Positions 37,376-47,515 of a stretch of 64,000 nucleotides of DNA are shown here, piece by piece; the first letter of the stretch is position 1, and each line of letters opens with the position of its first letter. The stretch is from Deinobacterium chartae (GTDB lineage: Bacteria > Deinococcota > Deinococci > Deinococcales > Deinococcaceae), in assembly GCF_014202645.1 (NCBI RefSeq), contig NZ_JACHHG010000010.1:62001-126000 (forward strand), in the 5' to 3' direction. The position numbers and the translations under genes are program-made. Under the pieces are notes generated by a model that had not been told where the DNA came from, searched no databases, and saw nothing but the letters and a program-made list of their open reading frames with translations.

Positions 37376-38614
37376 ATGACCTGGCTACACGCATCTGTTC
37401 TTCTGACGTTCGTTTTCGGCGGCCAGGCCCTGGCCGCAGCCGAAGCGGAAACGGGCGGCATCCTGCTTCAGCTCTTTTATCTGATCGCCGCCGCCGTGGT
37501 GGGCGGCTGGCTGTTCTCGCGCCTGCGCCTTCCCGCAGTGGTGGGTCAGGTGCTGGCCGGGGTGGTGGTAGGCCCCTCGGTGCTGGGCGTGGCACTCCCC
37601 AGCGATTTCAACCGCGCCCTGGCCGAACTCGGGGCCATTTTTCTGCTGTTCATGGTGGGCCTGGAGACCCGTTTCTCCGATCTGCTCAAGGTCGGTAAGG
37701 AAGCGCTGATCGTGGCGGTGCTGGGTATCGCGTTCCCGATGATCGGCGGCTACATTTTCGGGGCTTTCCAGGGTTACGACAGCATCGTCGCGCTGTTTAT
37801 CGGGACCGCGCTGGTAGCCACCTCGGTGGGTATTACCGCCAAGGTGCTGCAGGAGATGGGAGTTCTTAATACCGTCTATGCCCAGATCATCCTGGGCGCG
37901 GCGGTCATCGACGACATCCTGGGGCTCACCATCTTGGCGGTGGTCAGCGGCCTGGGCGCAGGCGAGGGCTTTTCGGGCTCCAAGCTGCTCTCCACCCTGG
38001 GCCTCTCGATCGGCTTCGTGGTGGCGGTGCTGGCCCTGGGTATCCCGCTGCTGACCCGCATCCGCCCGGCCCTCAAACGCGTGGCCCTGGGCAACTCCTT
38101 TGGGGTGGTACTGGCCGTGGGCCTGGGCCTGGCCGGCCTGGCCGCCCAGGCCGGTCTGGCCCCGATCATCGGCGCTTTCCTGGCAGGCATGGTGCTCTCG
38201 GAAGTCAAAGACGAGTACGACTTCGAGAACAAGGTGCGCGCCATCGAGGCCTTCTTGGCCCCGATCTTCTTTGCGGTGGTCGGCATGCAGCTCAATCTGG
38301 CCCTGCTGGGAAGCGGTCCTGTCCTGATCGGCGGCCTGCTGCTGAGTGCGATCGCGGTGCTGGGCAAGCTGATCGGCGGCTACCTGGGGGCTCTGTCGCG
38401 CGGCAAGCGGGACGCGGTCGTAGTCGGCGTGGGCATGGTTCCTCGAGGCGAGGTGGGCCTGATCGTGGCGAACATCGGTCTGGGTCTGGGTGTGGTGACC
38501 CAGACCGTGTACGCCGAGGTGCTGCTGATGGTGATGGTCACGACCCTGGTGGCCCCGATTGCGCTGCGGGCCCTGGTGCCCGCGCCGCCCGTGGCCTCCG
38601 GCGTCAAAACCTGA
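37376..38614 (+). CDS. Cation:proton antiporter (CPA2 / KefB-like)
   Basis: 412 residues from MTWLHASVLL. It exchanges Na+ or K+ for protons across the inner membrane. Twelve to thirteen membrane helices; motifs VVGQVLAGVVVGPSVLG, LAELGAIFLLFMVGLETRFSDLLKVG, and AAVIDDILGLTILAVVSGLG with the Asp pair of CPA2 exchangers; the late APIIGAFLAGMVLSEVKDEYDFENKVRAIEAFLAPIFFAVVGMQ is also typical. No regulatory TrkA-N domain is attached. TATAGT lies six bases before the ATG, with no ribosome site, so it is leaderless. A poly-G/poly-C hairpin follows the stop. Confidence 0.93.
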   Translation: MTWLHASVLLTFVFGGQALAAAEAETGGILLQLFYLIAAAVVGGWLFSRLRLPAVVGQVLAGVVVGPSVLGVALPSDFNRALAELGAIFLLFMVGLETRFSDLLKVGKEALIVAVLGIAFPMIGGYIFGAFQGYDSIVALFIGTALVATSVGITAKVLQEMGVLNTVYAQIILGAAVIDDILGLTILAVVSGLGAGEGFSGSKLLSTLGLSIGFVVAVLALGIPLLTRIRPALKRVALGNSFGVVLAVGLGLAGLAAQAGLAPIIGAFLAGMVLSEVKDEYDFENKVRAIEAFLAPIFFAVVGMQLNLALLGSGPVLIGGLLLSAIAVLGKLIGGYLGALSRGKRDAVVVGVGMVPRGEVGLIVANIGLGLGVVTQTVYAEVLLMVMVTTLVAPIALRALVPAPPVASGVKT

Positions 38615-38635
38615 GGTCCTGACCGAAAGACGCGG

Positions 38636-38707
38636 CTGTGAGCGGGCGGGGGGGGGGGGGGGGGGGGGCCCCGCCCCCCCCCCCCCCCCCCCCCCGCCCG
38701 CTCACAG
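38636..38707. repeat. 72-base inverted repeat with poly-G/poly-C tracts
   Basis: CTGTGAGCGGGC, 21 G, a short C/G loop, 22 C, then GCCCGCTCACAG: an inverted repeat about 33 bases long per arm. It probably ends transcription of the converging antiporter and acetyltransferase genes. Homopolymers of this length can form G-quadruplex or i-motif structures and are prone to slippage and misassembly. Confidence 0.8.
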
Positions 38708-38844
38708 GAGAACAGCGAAGTCTCCCACGCTGCGAGAATTCAGAACCTCATCGCCCCTGGGGCAGATTTATCCAGGCTTGTAGCGCCAGGCACAGCCGCC
38801 TCACACTGCGACCCAAAACCTGCGCCCACCCTGATCAACGTGCT

Positions 38845-39723
38845 TTAGCGCGACGTTTTTCCCAGCAGGGCGGCGGGGCCGATCCGGTGCGAACGCGGGT
38901 GCAGACCCTGTTTTCGCACCCGCGCCCGCACCTCCTGGCAGCGGCATGAAGCGTAGCGGCACAGCAACGCCTCCGGATCGCGCTGCAGCAGGCGCACGGT
39001 CGCGTCCACCACCTCGCGCACCGGGTACAGCCCGATCCGGCCCCGCTCGAGCTGCAAGGTGCGGCCTCCTCTGCCGTTGCCCTCGAGGTAGGGGGCCAGA
39101 CGATCAAAGGCGGCCGAACAGTTGGGGAAGAAGGTTTCGCGCACCTCAGCGCCCACCCGCACGTAGCGCGGCAACAGCACCTGACCCGCGAGGTACTCGC
39201 CGTAGTGCACGGTGGTGTTGGATTTGTGGTCCACGCCCATCAGCAGCACGTAGCCGTCCAGATCGTACAGCGCCCCGATCGGGGCGTAGGGGCACTCGAG
39301 GCTCTGGGCGGCGAGCACCTCGGCGGCGCGTTCTCCGGTCGCCACGAACGACAGGGCCGGGTGGTCCGAGCGCAGGGCCACCGGGTCATCGACCAGGGCG
39401 AGCGGAACGCGGCCGATATCGCTCGAGACCCGGCTGTAGCGATGAAAGTGTCCGGTGGCCGACGGTGTGGGGCGAGGCCAGTCGGCCGCGCGGTACTGTT
39501 CGGGCCACACCAGGGTGTAGTAGCTGAACGCCGGCATCACCAGGGTGGCGCTGCGGTTTCGCAGCGCGCGCAGCATGGCCGGGGCCCCGCCCTCGACATG
39601 CCCGAAGGCGGACAGCGAAGCGTGGGCGATCACGTGCTGGGAGCCATCGAGGCCGAGCAGCGCCAACGCATCCTCGAGGTCCGACTGGCGCACGTTCACG
39701 GCGCGGCGAAACAGGTTGAGCAC
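38845..39723 (-). CDS. AAC(3)-fold N-acetyltransferase
   Basis: 292 residues from a GTG at 39723 that follows TACCAT by six bases (leaderless); an ATG at 39753 is in frame but overlaps that box. The family transfers acetyl from acetyl-CoA and includes aminoglycoside 3-N-acetyltransferases: [27 protein letters not shown] near the N-terminus, [85 protein letters not shown]. Many relatives act on sugars rather than drugs. The C-terminal 30 residues, with several Cys and Arg, look atypical. Confidence 0.85.
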   Translation of the reverse strand: MLNLFRRAVNVRQSDLEDALALLGLDGSQHVIAHASLSAFGHVEGGAPAMLRALRNRSATLVMPAFSYYTLVWPEQYRAADWPRPTPSATGHFHRYSRVSSDIGRVPLALVDDPVALRSDHPALSFVATGERAAEVLAAQSLECPYAPIGALYDLDGYVLLMGVDHKSNTTVHYGEYLAGQVLLPRYVRVGAEVRETFFPNCSAAFDRLAPYLEGNGRGGRTLQLERGRIGLYPVREVVDATVRLLQRDPEALLCRYASCRCQEVRARVRKQGLHPRSHRIGPAALLGKTSR

Positions 39724-39853
39724 AGCCTCATGGTAACACAGCGATGCTCCCATCCGTCTTGCGGGTCGTACACAGATTCAGTGACATTTTGCCAAAAAAA
39801 TTGGTCTAAACAGGTCTGTTCCTGGGATTACACAGCAAATCGAACACGAAAAT

Positions 39854-39883
39854 TTGACAAGTCGCCAATTTCGCGCTTACACT
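39854..39883 (+). promoter_or_regulatory. glnA promoter
   Basis: TTGACA (39854-39859), 18 bases, TACACT (39878-39883). The predicted start is about 50 bases before the glnA ATG. Confidence 0.8.
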
Positions 39884-39942
39884 CTCTTCAGCTTGATCCG
39901 GCCGGGAAACGGTGCGGAGAATCCTTAAGGAGACCTACGGCT

Positions 39943-41283
39943 ATGGCTCACACCCGTGAAAGCATCCTGGCAGCCCTGACCGAGCAGGACGTCAAGTTCC
40001 TGCGTCTGCAGTTCACCGACGTGCTCGGCACCATCAAGAACATCGAGCTGCCCACCAGCCAGTTCGAGAAGGCCTTAGACGGCGAGATCATGTTCGACGG
40101 CTCCTCGATCGAAGGATTTACCCGCATCGAAGAGTCGGACATGCTGCTCAAGCCCGACTACAACACCTTCTTGATCTTCCCGCAGTTCTCGCAGGAAGAG
40201 AGCGCCCGTGGCCGCGTCGCGCGCTTGATCTGCGACGTCAGCCTGCCCGACGGCAGCCCGTTCCAGGGTGATCCGCGCCAGATCCTGCGCCGCCAGATCG
40301 AGCGCGCCGCCAGCATGGGCTTCGAGATGTTCGCCGGACCCGAGCCGGAATTCTTCCTGTTCGAGCGCACCGAGAAGGGCGAGCCCACCACCATCACCAA
40401 CGACGAGGCCGGTTACTTCGACCTCGCCCCGATCGACCGCGGCGAGCGCATTCGCCGCGAGATCACCAACGCCCTGGTGAACATGGGCTTTGAGATCGAG
40501 GCCGCGCACCACGAAGTGGCCCCCGGCCAGCACGAGATCGACTTCAAGTACGCCCCCGCCCTCGAGACCGCCGACGCCATCGCCACCTTCAAGTTCGTGG
40601 TGAAGCGCGTGGCCCTCGAGTACGGACTGCACGCCTCGTTCATGCCCAAGCCGGTCGCAGGCATCAACGGCAGCGGCATGCACTGCCACCTGTCGCTGTT
40701 CAAAGACGGCAAGAACGCCTTCTACGACGAGAACGGGGATAACCAGCTGTCCGATACTGCACTGGCCTTCATCGCCGGTCTGCTCGAGCACGCCGACGGC
40801 ATGGTGGCCATCACCAACCCGCTGGTTAACTCGTACAAGCGCCTGGTGCCCGGTTACGAGGCTCCGATCAACATCGCCTGGAGCGCATCGAACCGCTCGG
40901 CCATGATCCGCATCCCCGCCCGCCGCGGCGTGGGCACCCGTGCCGAGCTGCGCATGCCCGACCCCGCCTGCAACCCCTACCTGGCGCTGGCTGTGATGCT
41001 CGCCGCCGGCTTAGACGGCATCGAGAAGGGCCTCACCCCGCCCCCGGCCATTCAGCGCAACATCTACCACATGACCGTACGTGAGAAGCGCCGCCACCGC
41101 ATCCGCGAGCTGCCCGGCGACCTGAACGAGGCCGTGACCGCCCTCGAGAACGACTCGCTGATGCGCAACGTTCTGGGCGAGCACGCTTTCAGCCACTTCG
41201 TCGAGGCCAAGCGCCAGGAGTGGAAGGAGTACTCGGCCGTGGTCCACAAGTGGGAGCACGAGCGCTACCTCGCCAACATCTGA
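39943..41283 (+). CDS. glnA: Glutamine synthetase, type I
   Basis: 446 residues. Makes glutamine from glutamate, ammonia and ATP. Motifs: [22 protein letters not shown] near residue 47, [11 protein letters not shown] (metal site), [38 protein letters not shown], and [34 protein letters not shown]. The Tyr adenylylation site seen in enterobacterial GlnA is not apparent, so it looks like the alpha subtype of Gram-positives. The ribosome site AAGGAG is at 39927-39932. It stands alone in its own transcript before the liv operon. Confidence 0.97.
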   Translation: MAHTRESILAALTEQDVKFLRLQFTDVLGTIKNIELPTSQFEKALDGEIMFDGSSIEGFTRIEESDMLLKPDYNTFLIFPQFSQEESARGRVARLICDVSLPDGSPFQGDPRQILRRQIERAASMGFEMFAGPEPEFFLFERTEKGEPTTITNDEAGYFDLAPIDRGERIRREITNALVNMGFEIEAAHHEVAPGQHEIDFKYAPALETADAIATFKFVVKRVALEYGLHASFMPKPVAGINGSGMHCHLSLFKDGKNAFYDENGDNQLSDTALAFIAGLLEHADGMVAITNPLVNSYKRLVPGYEAPINIAWSASNRSAMIRIPARRGVGTRAELRMPDPACNPYLALAVMLAAGLDGIEKGLTPPPAIQRNIYHMTVREKRRHRIRELPGDLNEAVTALENDSLMRNVLGEHAFSHFVEAKRQEWKEYSAVVHKWEHERYLANI

Positions 41284-41292
41284 AGTCCTAAC

Positions 41293-41315
41293 GCGCGCCC
41301 CTTTGGGGCGCGCTT
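41293..41315 (+). terminator. glnA terminator
   Basis: GCGCGCCCC pairs with GGGGCGCGC around TTT, followed by TT, ten bases after the glnA stop. Confidence 0.7.
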
Positions 41316-41443
41316 CCCGGCTTTCCCGAGGCAGAGCCAATCGCCTGCGCCGTAATTCACCTCGGGAAAGCCGGGAACGTTTTCAAGCCGCCTCGAGGGA
41401 CATTCCGCCATGCTGCACACCGGCGGGGTGTCCCTCGAGGCGG
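41314..41443. repeat. Two further long hairpins between glnA and livJ
   Basis: First: arms 41314-41331 and 41360-41377 (18 bases, containing CCCGGCTTTCCCGAGG). Second: 41388-41402 and 41429-41443 (15 bases, containing CCTCGAGG), with CCGCC/GGCGG nested inside its loop. With the glnA terminator they make three hairpins in a row over 150 bases. Confidence 0.6.
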
Positions 41444-41523
41444 TTCATTATTCGTTAATGTTTCTTCATTTAAAAATTATGTGCATATCAGCTTTGTCCT
41501 GAACGACGTTCGATGCTGGCGAA

Positions 41524-41552
41524 TTGACATTCATCAAGTCCAACTCTAAAAT
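41524..41552 (+). promoter_or_regulatory. livJ promoter
   Basis: TTGACA (41524-41529), 17 bases, TAAAAT (41547-41552), a near-consensus housekeeping promoter about 48 bases before the livJ ATG. Confidence 0.85.
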
Positions 41553-41599
41553 GTGGCAAACCATCAAAACAGCGCTTAGGCGCAAAAACTGGAGGACGT

Positions 41600-42760
41600 A
41601 TGAAGAAGTCCGGCCTGATCACTTTGGCTATGGTCAGCGCGCTTTCCATGGGAAGCGCGTTTGCTCAGCAAACGATCAAGATCGCCACCCTCACCCCGCT
41701 GTCCGGCGGCCAGTCGGATCTGGGCACCCAGATCCAAAACGGTGCGCGACTGGCGGTAAACGAGTACAAGGCTCGGTTCGCCAAACTCGGCTTCAACCTC
41801 CAACTCGTCGGCTACGACGACCAGGCCGACCCGGCCACCGGCACGGCCAACGCCCGCAAGATCGCCGCCGACCGCAGCATCCTCGCGGTTGTAGGCACCC
41901 TGAACTCGGGAGTGGCCATTCCCGCCTCGCAGGCTCTGGCACCCAGCCGGGTCGCGATGATCTCCCCGGCCAACACGGCCAACTCGGTCACCGACCGCGG
42001 CCTCAAGAACATGAACCGCATCGTCGCCCGCGACGACGCCCAGGGCCCGGCCGGTGCCCAGTTCATCATCAACACCCTCAAGGCCAAGAAGGTCTACGTT
42101 CTCGATGACAAGACCGCCTACGGCGAAGGCCTGGCCAGCGAGGTCGACAAAGCACTCAAGGCCAAGGGCATCCAGGTCGTGGGCCGCGAGGGCACCGAAG
42201 AGAAAAGCGACTTCAGCGCCATCATCTCCAAGATCCAGCTGCTCAAGCCCGACGCCATCTACTTCGGCGGCATCTACAACCAGGTAGGGGTCTTTGCCAA
42301 GCAACTGCGCGAGAAGGGCGTCAACGCCCCGCTGATCGGCGGCGACGGCTACGACAGCAGCGAGCTGCTGACCATCGCCGGAGAAGGTGCCAAGGGCATC
42401 TACTTCACCACCGTAGCCGCCCCGATCGAAGCGCTTCCCGCCGCCAAGACCTTCTCCGCCAACTACCAGAAGACCTTCAAGAAGCCTGCCCAGGGCTTCG
42501 GCGCCTTCGGCTACGACGCCGCCAAGGTCGCCTTGCAGGGCATCTTGGACGCCATCAAGACCAACAAGAACAAGATGCCCAGCCGCGCACAGGTCGAGAC
42601 CGCCATCCGCAAGGTCAAGGCCACCGGGCTGCTCTCGGGCAACGTCGAGTTCAACTCGGTCGGTGACCGCAAGGCCGCCAAGATGTACATCATGAGCGTC
42701 GGCGACAACCTCAAGTTCAAGCTGGCCGAAACGATCGACGTGAAGGCCCCGCGCCAGTAA
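41600..42760 (+). CDS. livJ: Branched-chain amino acid ABC transporter, substrate-binding protein
   Basis: 386 residues with a signal peptide (MKKSGLITLAMVSALSMGSAFA). Periplasmic binding protein of the Liv system. Motifs: TIKIATLTPLSGGQSDLGTQIQNGARLAVNEYKA near the N-terminus, DDQADPATGTANARKIAADRSILAVVGTLNSGVAIPASQ, and KAKKVYVLDDKTAYGEGLASEVDKALKAKGIQVVGREG. The start follows GGAGG. First gene of livJHMGF; the 80-base gap to livH has a TTG start. Confidence 0.95.
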   Translation: MKKSGLITLAMVSALSMGSAFAQQTIKIATLTPLSGGQSDLGTQIQNGARLAVNEYKARFAKLGFNLQLVGYDDQADPATGTANARKIAADRSILAVVGTLNSGVAIPASQALAPSRVAMISPANTANSVTDRGLKNMNRIVARDDAQGPAGAQFIINTLKAKKVYVLDDKTAYGEGLASEVDKALKAKGIQVVGREGTEEKSDFSAIISKIQLLKPDAIYFGGIYNQVGVFAKQLREKGVNAPLIGGDGYDSSELLTIAGEGAKGIYFTTVAAPIEALPAAKTFSANYQKTFKKPAQGFGAFGYDAAKVALQGILDAIKTNKNKMPSRAQVETAIRKVKATGLLSGNVEFNSVGDRKAAKMYIMSVGDNLKFKLAETIDVKAPRQ

Positions 42761-42841
42761 GGTCAGGTACCGCACCCTTAATCCATGGATTGTCTTGGGG
42801 CCGGGCGAGCGCTCGGCCTCGACCTTTAAAGGAGCCACCTC

Positions 42842-43855
42842 TTGGACGTACAGGCTTTACTCTCCTTCCTGGTTGGCGTGGTCGTGAGCGGCCTGGTGCT
42901 GGGCTTTGTCTATGCCATCATCGCACTGGGCTATACCATGGTGTACGGCGTCTTGCAGCTGATCAACTTCGCCCACTCGGAAGTGTTCATCACGGGCGCG
43001 GTGGTCGGTTTCGAGGTGTTCCGGGTGCTGGCGACCGCACCGATCAACGGCTACCTCAAGCTCATCATCGCGCTGCTGTCGGCGATGATCATCTCCGGGC
43101 TGCTCAACGTGCTGATCGAGCGCCTCGCCTACCGCCCGCTGCGCAACGCTCCACGGCTGGTTCCACTGATCACGGCCATCGGCGTCAGCCTGATCCTGCA
43201 AGACCTGCTGCGCATCCTCGAGGGCTTCCAGGGACGCTTTGACCTCACCTACACCCTGCCGCAGGGTTTCAGCAACACCTTCTGCGGCAGCACCTCGAGC
43301 TGCGCTGCATTCGGCAGCTTTCTGAGCGGCATCGGCGTCCAGCTTCAGATCAAGGAAGTCATCCTGGTGGTGGTGGCGGTACTGATGCTCGCCCTGCTGA
43401 ACTACATCGTCAACTACACCCGTATGGGCCGCGCCATCCGTGCGGTGGCCCAGGACCGGGTCACGGCGGGCCTGATGGGCATCGACAGCAACCGCATGAT
43501 CTCGCTGACCTTCCTGATCGGCGGGGCCCTGGGCGGTGTCAGCGGCGTACTGTTCGGCCTGAAGTTCGGCACCATCAACGCTTACAGCGGCTTTGACCCG
43601 GGCATTGTGGCCTTTACGGCGGCGGTCCTGGGCGGCATCGGCTCGATTCCGGGGGCGGTACTCGGCGGACTCGTGCTGGGCGTGATCCAGAACCTGATCG
43701 GAGTTACCAACATCCTCGGCAGCCTGCTTGGCATTGCCAACTTGCAGAGCATCGACGCCTCCTACCAGCGCATCGGAGCTTTCATCCTGCTGGTCGTGAT
43801 CCTGATCGTCAAACCGACCGGTCTGCTGGGCCGCTCGAACACGGAGAAGGTATGA
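42842..43855 (+). CDS. livH: Branched-chain amino acid ABC transporter permease LivH
   Basis: 337 residues from a TTG start (MDVQALLSFLVGVVVSGLVLGFVYAIIALGYTMVYGVLQLINFAHSEVF), with AAAGGAG eight bases upstream. About eight membrane helices; contacts to the ATPases are near MGRAIRAVAQDRVTAGLMGIDSNRMISLTF. The late block GFDPGIVAFTAAVLGGIGSIPGAVLGGLVLGVIQNL is typical. The stop overlaps the livM start (ATGA). Confidence 0.95.
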   Translation: MDVQALLSFLVGVVVSGLVLGFVYAIIALGYTMVYGVLQLINFAHSEVFITGAVVGFEVFRVLATAPINGYLKLIIALLSAMIISGLLNVLIERLAYRPLRNAPRLVPLITAIGVSLILQDLLRILEGFQGRFDLTYTLPQGFSNTFCGSTSSCAAFGSFLSGIGVQLQIKEVILVVVAVLMLALLNYIVNYTRMGRAIRAVAQDRVTAGLMGIDSNRMISLTFLIGGALGGVSGVLFGLKFGTINAYSGFDPGIVAFTAAVLGGIGSIPGAVLGGLVLGVIQNLIGVTNILGSLLGIANLQSIDASYQRIGAFILLVVILIVKPTGLLGRSNTEKV

Positions 43856-45465
43856 GCGCCCCCACCTCCGTCCGTCCGCCGGACCGCACCGCCTTGCTGC
43901 TGACCATCGCGGCGGTCACCAGCCTGCTGATGCTGGTCTCGCAGCACAGCGAATGGCTCGCGGCCCTGCCCGCCGGACTTCAGAACATTCTGGGCAACTC
44001 GCTGGTCCGCTCGCTGGTGCTGACCCTGTTCCTGGCCAACTTGCTGTTCGCCTACCGCTGGCGCGCCCAAACCTGGGCCAAGCTCCTGATCGGCACGGTC
44101 TGCTTGCTGTTGATCTTGCCCTGGGCCGGACGCGACAACTCCGCGGTCTTTGACCTTGCCATCCAGATCGGCATCTTCGCAGCCCTGTCGCTGGGTCTTA
44201 ACATCGTAGTTGGGCTGGCTGGCCTGCTCGACCTGGGCTACATCGCCTTCTTCGCGGTGGGTGCTTACGTATGGAGCATCGTCGGCAGTGGCCAGCTGAG
44301 CAAGATCCTCACCTACTACGGTGCCAACAGCGGCGGGGCCGGCACCGGCAGCCTGCTGCTGGGGCTGCTCATCACCCTGGCCACTGCGGCCAGCTTGCTG
44401 TGGATCCGACGCCAGAAAGGAGCGCGCACGCGACTCGCCTCGTTCAGCTTCGCGCTGGCCGCCTTCGGGCTGGTGGCGGGGCTGGTGCTGGTTGCCCGCT
44501 CGATCATGGTCCTTGCCGCTCCGCAGGCCGCCGCTCTGAGCAGCGGCATCAACGGCAACTTCTTCTGGCTGTTCCTGGCGCTGGCCGTGCTGGCCGCTGC
44601 CATCGTGGGCATATTGATCGGCTTGCCGGTGCTGCGCCTCAAGGGCGACTACCTGGCGATCATCACCCTGGGTCTGGGCGAGGTCATCCGCGTACTCGCC
44701 AACAACCTGACCCTGTACACCAACGGATCACAGGGCATCACCCCCATCGGCAGTGCCCCGGTTCCCTGGCTCGACGCCATCGCCGCCCAGCTGGGCTTCA
44801 GCGAGGACCAGTACAACCTGCTCTTCTTATACCTGCTGGTGTTGGTCCTCATCGGCATCATCATCATGGTCAACATCCGCCTGGACCGCTCGCGCATCGG
44901 TCGCGCCTGGATCGCCATCCGCGAGGACGAGGTGGCCGCGCAGGCCATGGGCGTACCGCTGGTCCGCACCAAGCTGATCGCCTTCGCCACCGGAGCGAGT
45001 TTCGCCGGGGCCATGGGTATGATCTTCGCCGCCAAACAGACCTTCGTGAGCCCCGAGAGCTTTATCCTCAACGAATCCATCGGCGTGCTCAGCATGGTGA
45101 TCCTGGGCGGCATGGGCAGCATTCCCGGCGTGATCCTGGGTGCTGCGGTGGTCACCATCCTCAAGCTCAGCGTGCTTCCTTCGCTGGGCGAGATCACCGC
45201 CACCCTCAACCTGCCGCAGCAGGTCAACCCCAACCAGCTCCAGCGCCTGATCTTCGGCACGATCTTGGTGCTGATGATGCTGTTCAGGCCCGAGGGCCTG
45301 CTGCCCAGCCGCCGTCAGGCGATGGTGCTGCACGAGGGCGAGGAGGACAACGCTCCGTCGGCCAGCTCGATCGGTGCCGATAGCGAACGCGACGCGACGG
45401 CCGAACCCTACTCGGCGGGCGAGGCCACCCGCAAGGACGATGAGCGCACCGGAGGTGAGCGCTGA
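43852..45465 (+). CDS. livM: Branched-chain amino acid ABC transporter permease LivM (long form)
   Basis: 537 residues, longer than the usual LivM. The extra length is an N-terminal helical block (residues 1-85), an insertion around 150-230 (SGGAGTGSLLLGLLITLATAASLLWIRRQK ... FALAAFGLVAGLVLVARS), and a disordered acidic tail from about 490 (HEGEEDNAPSASSIGADSERDA). The conserved core is LSLGLNIVVGLAGLLDLGYIAFFAVGAYV, LRLKGDYLAIITLGLGEVIRVLANN, LTNGSQGI-type and SRIGRAWIAIREDEVAAQAMGV. Overlaps livH and livG, so translation is coupled. Confidence 0.93.
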   Translation: MSAPTSVRPPDRTALLLTIAAVTSLLMLVSQHSEWLAALPAGLQNILGNSLVRSLVLTLFLANLLFAYRWRAQTWAKLLIGTVCLLLILPWAGRDNSAVFDLAIQIGIFAALSLGLNIVVGLAGLLDLGYIAFFAVGAYVWSIVGSGQLSKILTYYGANSGGAGTGSLLLGLLITLATAASLLWIRRQKGARTRLASFSFALAAFGLVAGLVLVARSIMVLAAPQAAALSSGINGNFFWLFLALAVLAAAIVGILIGLPVLRLKGDYLAIITLGLGEVIRVLANNLTLYTNGSQGITPIGSAPVPWLDAIAAQLGFSEDQYNLLFLYLLVLVLIGIIIMVNIRLDRSRIGRAWIAIREDEVAAQAMGVPLVRTKLIAFATGASFAGAMGMIFAAKQTFVSPESFILNESIGVLSMVILGGMGSIPGVILGAAVVTILKLSVLPSLGEITATLNLPQQVNPNQLQRLIFGTILVLMMLFRPEGLLPSRRQAMVLHEGEEDNAPSASSIGADSERDATAEPYSAGEATRKDDERTGGER

Positions 45466-46257
45466 TGCTGGAAGTGAGAGAGCTCACCAAGACCTTCGGA
45501 GGTCTGCTCGCCGTGAACGCGGTGGACCTGACCGTGCCTGACCGCTCGATCGTGTCGGTGATCGGTCCCAACGGGGCCGGCAAAACCACCTTCTTCAACA
45601 TGATCACCGGCATCTACACCCCCAACAAGGGCTCGATCCGGCTGGCCGGGCAGGAACTGGTGGGTCTGCGCCCCGATCAGGTCACGGCAGCCGGAATCGC
45701 CCGTACCTTCCAGAACATCCGGCTGTTCGCGGCCATGACCGTCGAGGAGAACATTCTGGTGGGGCGCCACCCGCGCCTGAAAGCCAGCTACCTCGACGCC
45801 ATCTTCCGCACGCAGCGCTTTCACGAGGACGAGGCTGCCGCACGCCAACACGCCAAGGAACTGCTGGACTTCGTAGGCCTGGGACGTTTTCGCTACGAGA
45901 TGGCCACCAACTTGCCCTACGGCAGCCAGCGCCGCCTCGAGATCGCCCGAGCACTCGCCACCGAACCCAAGCTGATCTTGCTCGACGAACCGGCCGCCGG
46001 CATGAACCCGCGCGAGACCGAGGACCTCAAGTCCCTGATCCGCCGCATCCGCGACGAACTGGGCGTCACCATCATCCTGATCGAACACGACATGCGCCTG
46101 GTCATGACCCTCAGCGAACGCATCACCGTACTGGATTACGGCACCAAGATCGCCGAAGGACTGCCGCACGAGATTCGCAACAATCCCCGCGTGATGGAGG
46201 CCTATCTCGGTCGCGGTGCGGCGGCGGGCGAATACGGTAAGGAAGGCGGCGAATCCC

Positions 46258-46265
<8 letters not shown>
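45465..46265 (+). CDS. livG: Branched-chain amino acid ABC transporter ATPase LivG
   Basis: 266 residues; the ATG shares its A with the livM stop (TGATG). Walker A GPNGAGKTTFFNM near residue 35, signature in LPYGSQRRLEIARALATEPKLILLDEPAAGMNP (the LSGGQ motif reads PYGSQR, as usual in LivG), Walker B LILLDEP, and the switch His in ILIEHDM. Pairs with LivF to energise uptake. Confidence 0.95.
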
Positions 46266-46965
<700 letters not shown>

Positions 46966-46971
46966 GCGTAC

Positions 46972-47003
46972 CGGGGGCCCGCCTGGCCGGCCCCCACGTT
47001 TTT
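46972..47003 (+). terminator. liv operon terminator
   Basis: GGGGGCC pairs with GGCCCCC and is followed by ACG and TTTTT (46999-47003). Confidence 0.75.
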
Positions 47004-47092
47004 ATGCAGCCGACGTCGCCTGCTTTGCGGGAATAAACTACCAGCCACCTGAAATAGGATCCGCACGCCCGACTTTTCAGAGTGGCGGCGTA

Positions 47093-47122
47093 TTGACACC
47101 CGCAGGCCGCGTTGCTTAAGCT
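47093..47122 (+). promoter_or_regulatory. Promoter of the peptide-transport genes
   Basis: TTGACA (47093-47098), 18 bases, TAAGCT (47117-47122). A second candidate -10 box, TACACT at 47481-47486, is close to the gene. Confidence 0.6.
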
Positions 47123-47515
47123 GATCGGCAAGTCACAACCGAGGGTGAACACGGAGAGCGAAGTGGCTTCTCGAGGTCATGTTGCGCAGTGGCGTGGGCT
47201 GCCTGGCAACCGTTGGCAGCGTGCGATACGGACAATTTCTGCGCTGCGTGTGGGGTACGGCCGCAAGGTTCCTGGCCGTGGCACCGCCGCGCCCTGCGCC
47301 CGAAACCCCCGCTGGCCCGTGTTTGTGCCGGGCAAGCTTTCCCGGAACCCGGGGTCCAAGGAGCGCCCGAAGGACCGGATGCCCCGCGGTTAACCTCGTC
47401 GTACGGGTACGGATCTAAACAACATCGTGTCCACAACGGTCACGCCGGAATGAAGGGATTTTCATTTAGGGTGCGATCTGTTACACTTTTGGGCAACCAC
47501 AACGGAGGAGGAAGT
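47123..47515 (+). ncRNA. Long leader of the peptide-binding protein gene, no gene seen
   Basis: About 390 transcribed bases without a plausible coding frame. Possible stems: GGGCTGCC with GGCAGC near 47197-47222, CGGCC with GGCCG near 47261-47282, CCGGG with CCCGG near 47328-47347. I do not recognise an RNA family; a small RNA or regulatory leader is possible. Confidence 0.35.

Noticed and set aside
38845-39723. Drug-resistance call for the AAC(3)-fold enzyme
   Set aside because: The family is broad and nothing in sequence or context shows action on aminoglycosides.
47123-47515. RNase P RNA, tmRNA, SRP RNA or tRNA in the long leader
   Set aside because: The conserved strings of these RNAs were looked for by eye and not found.
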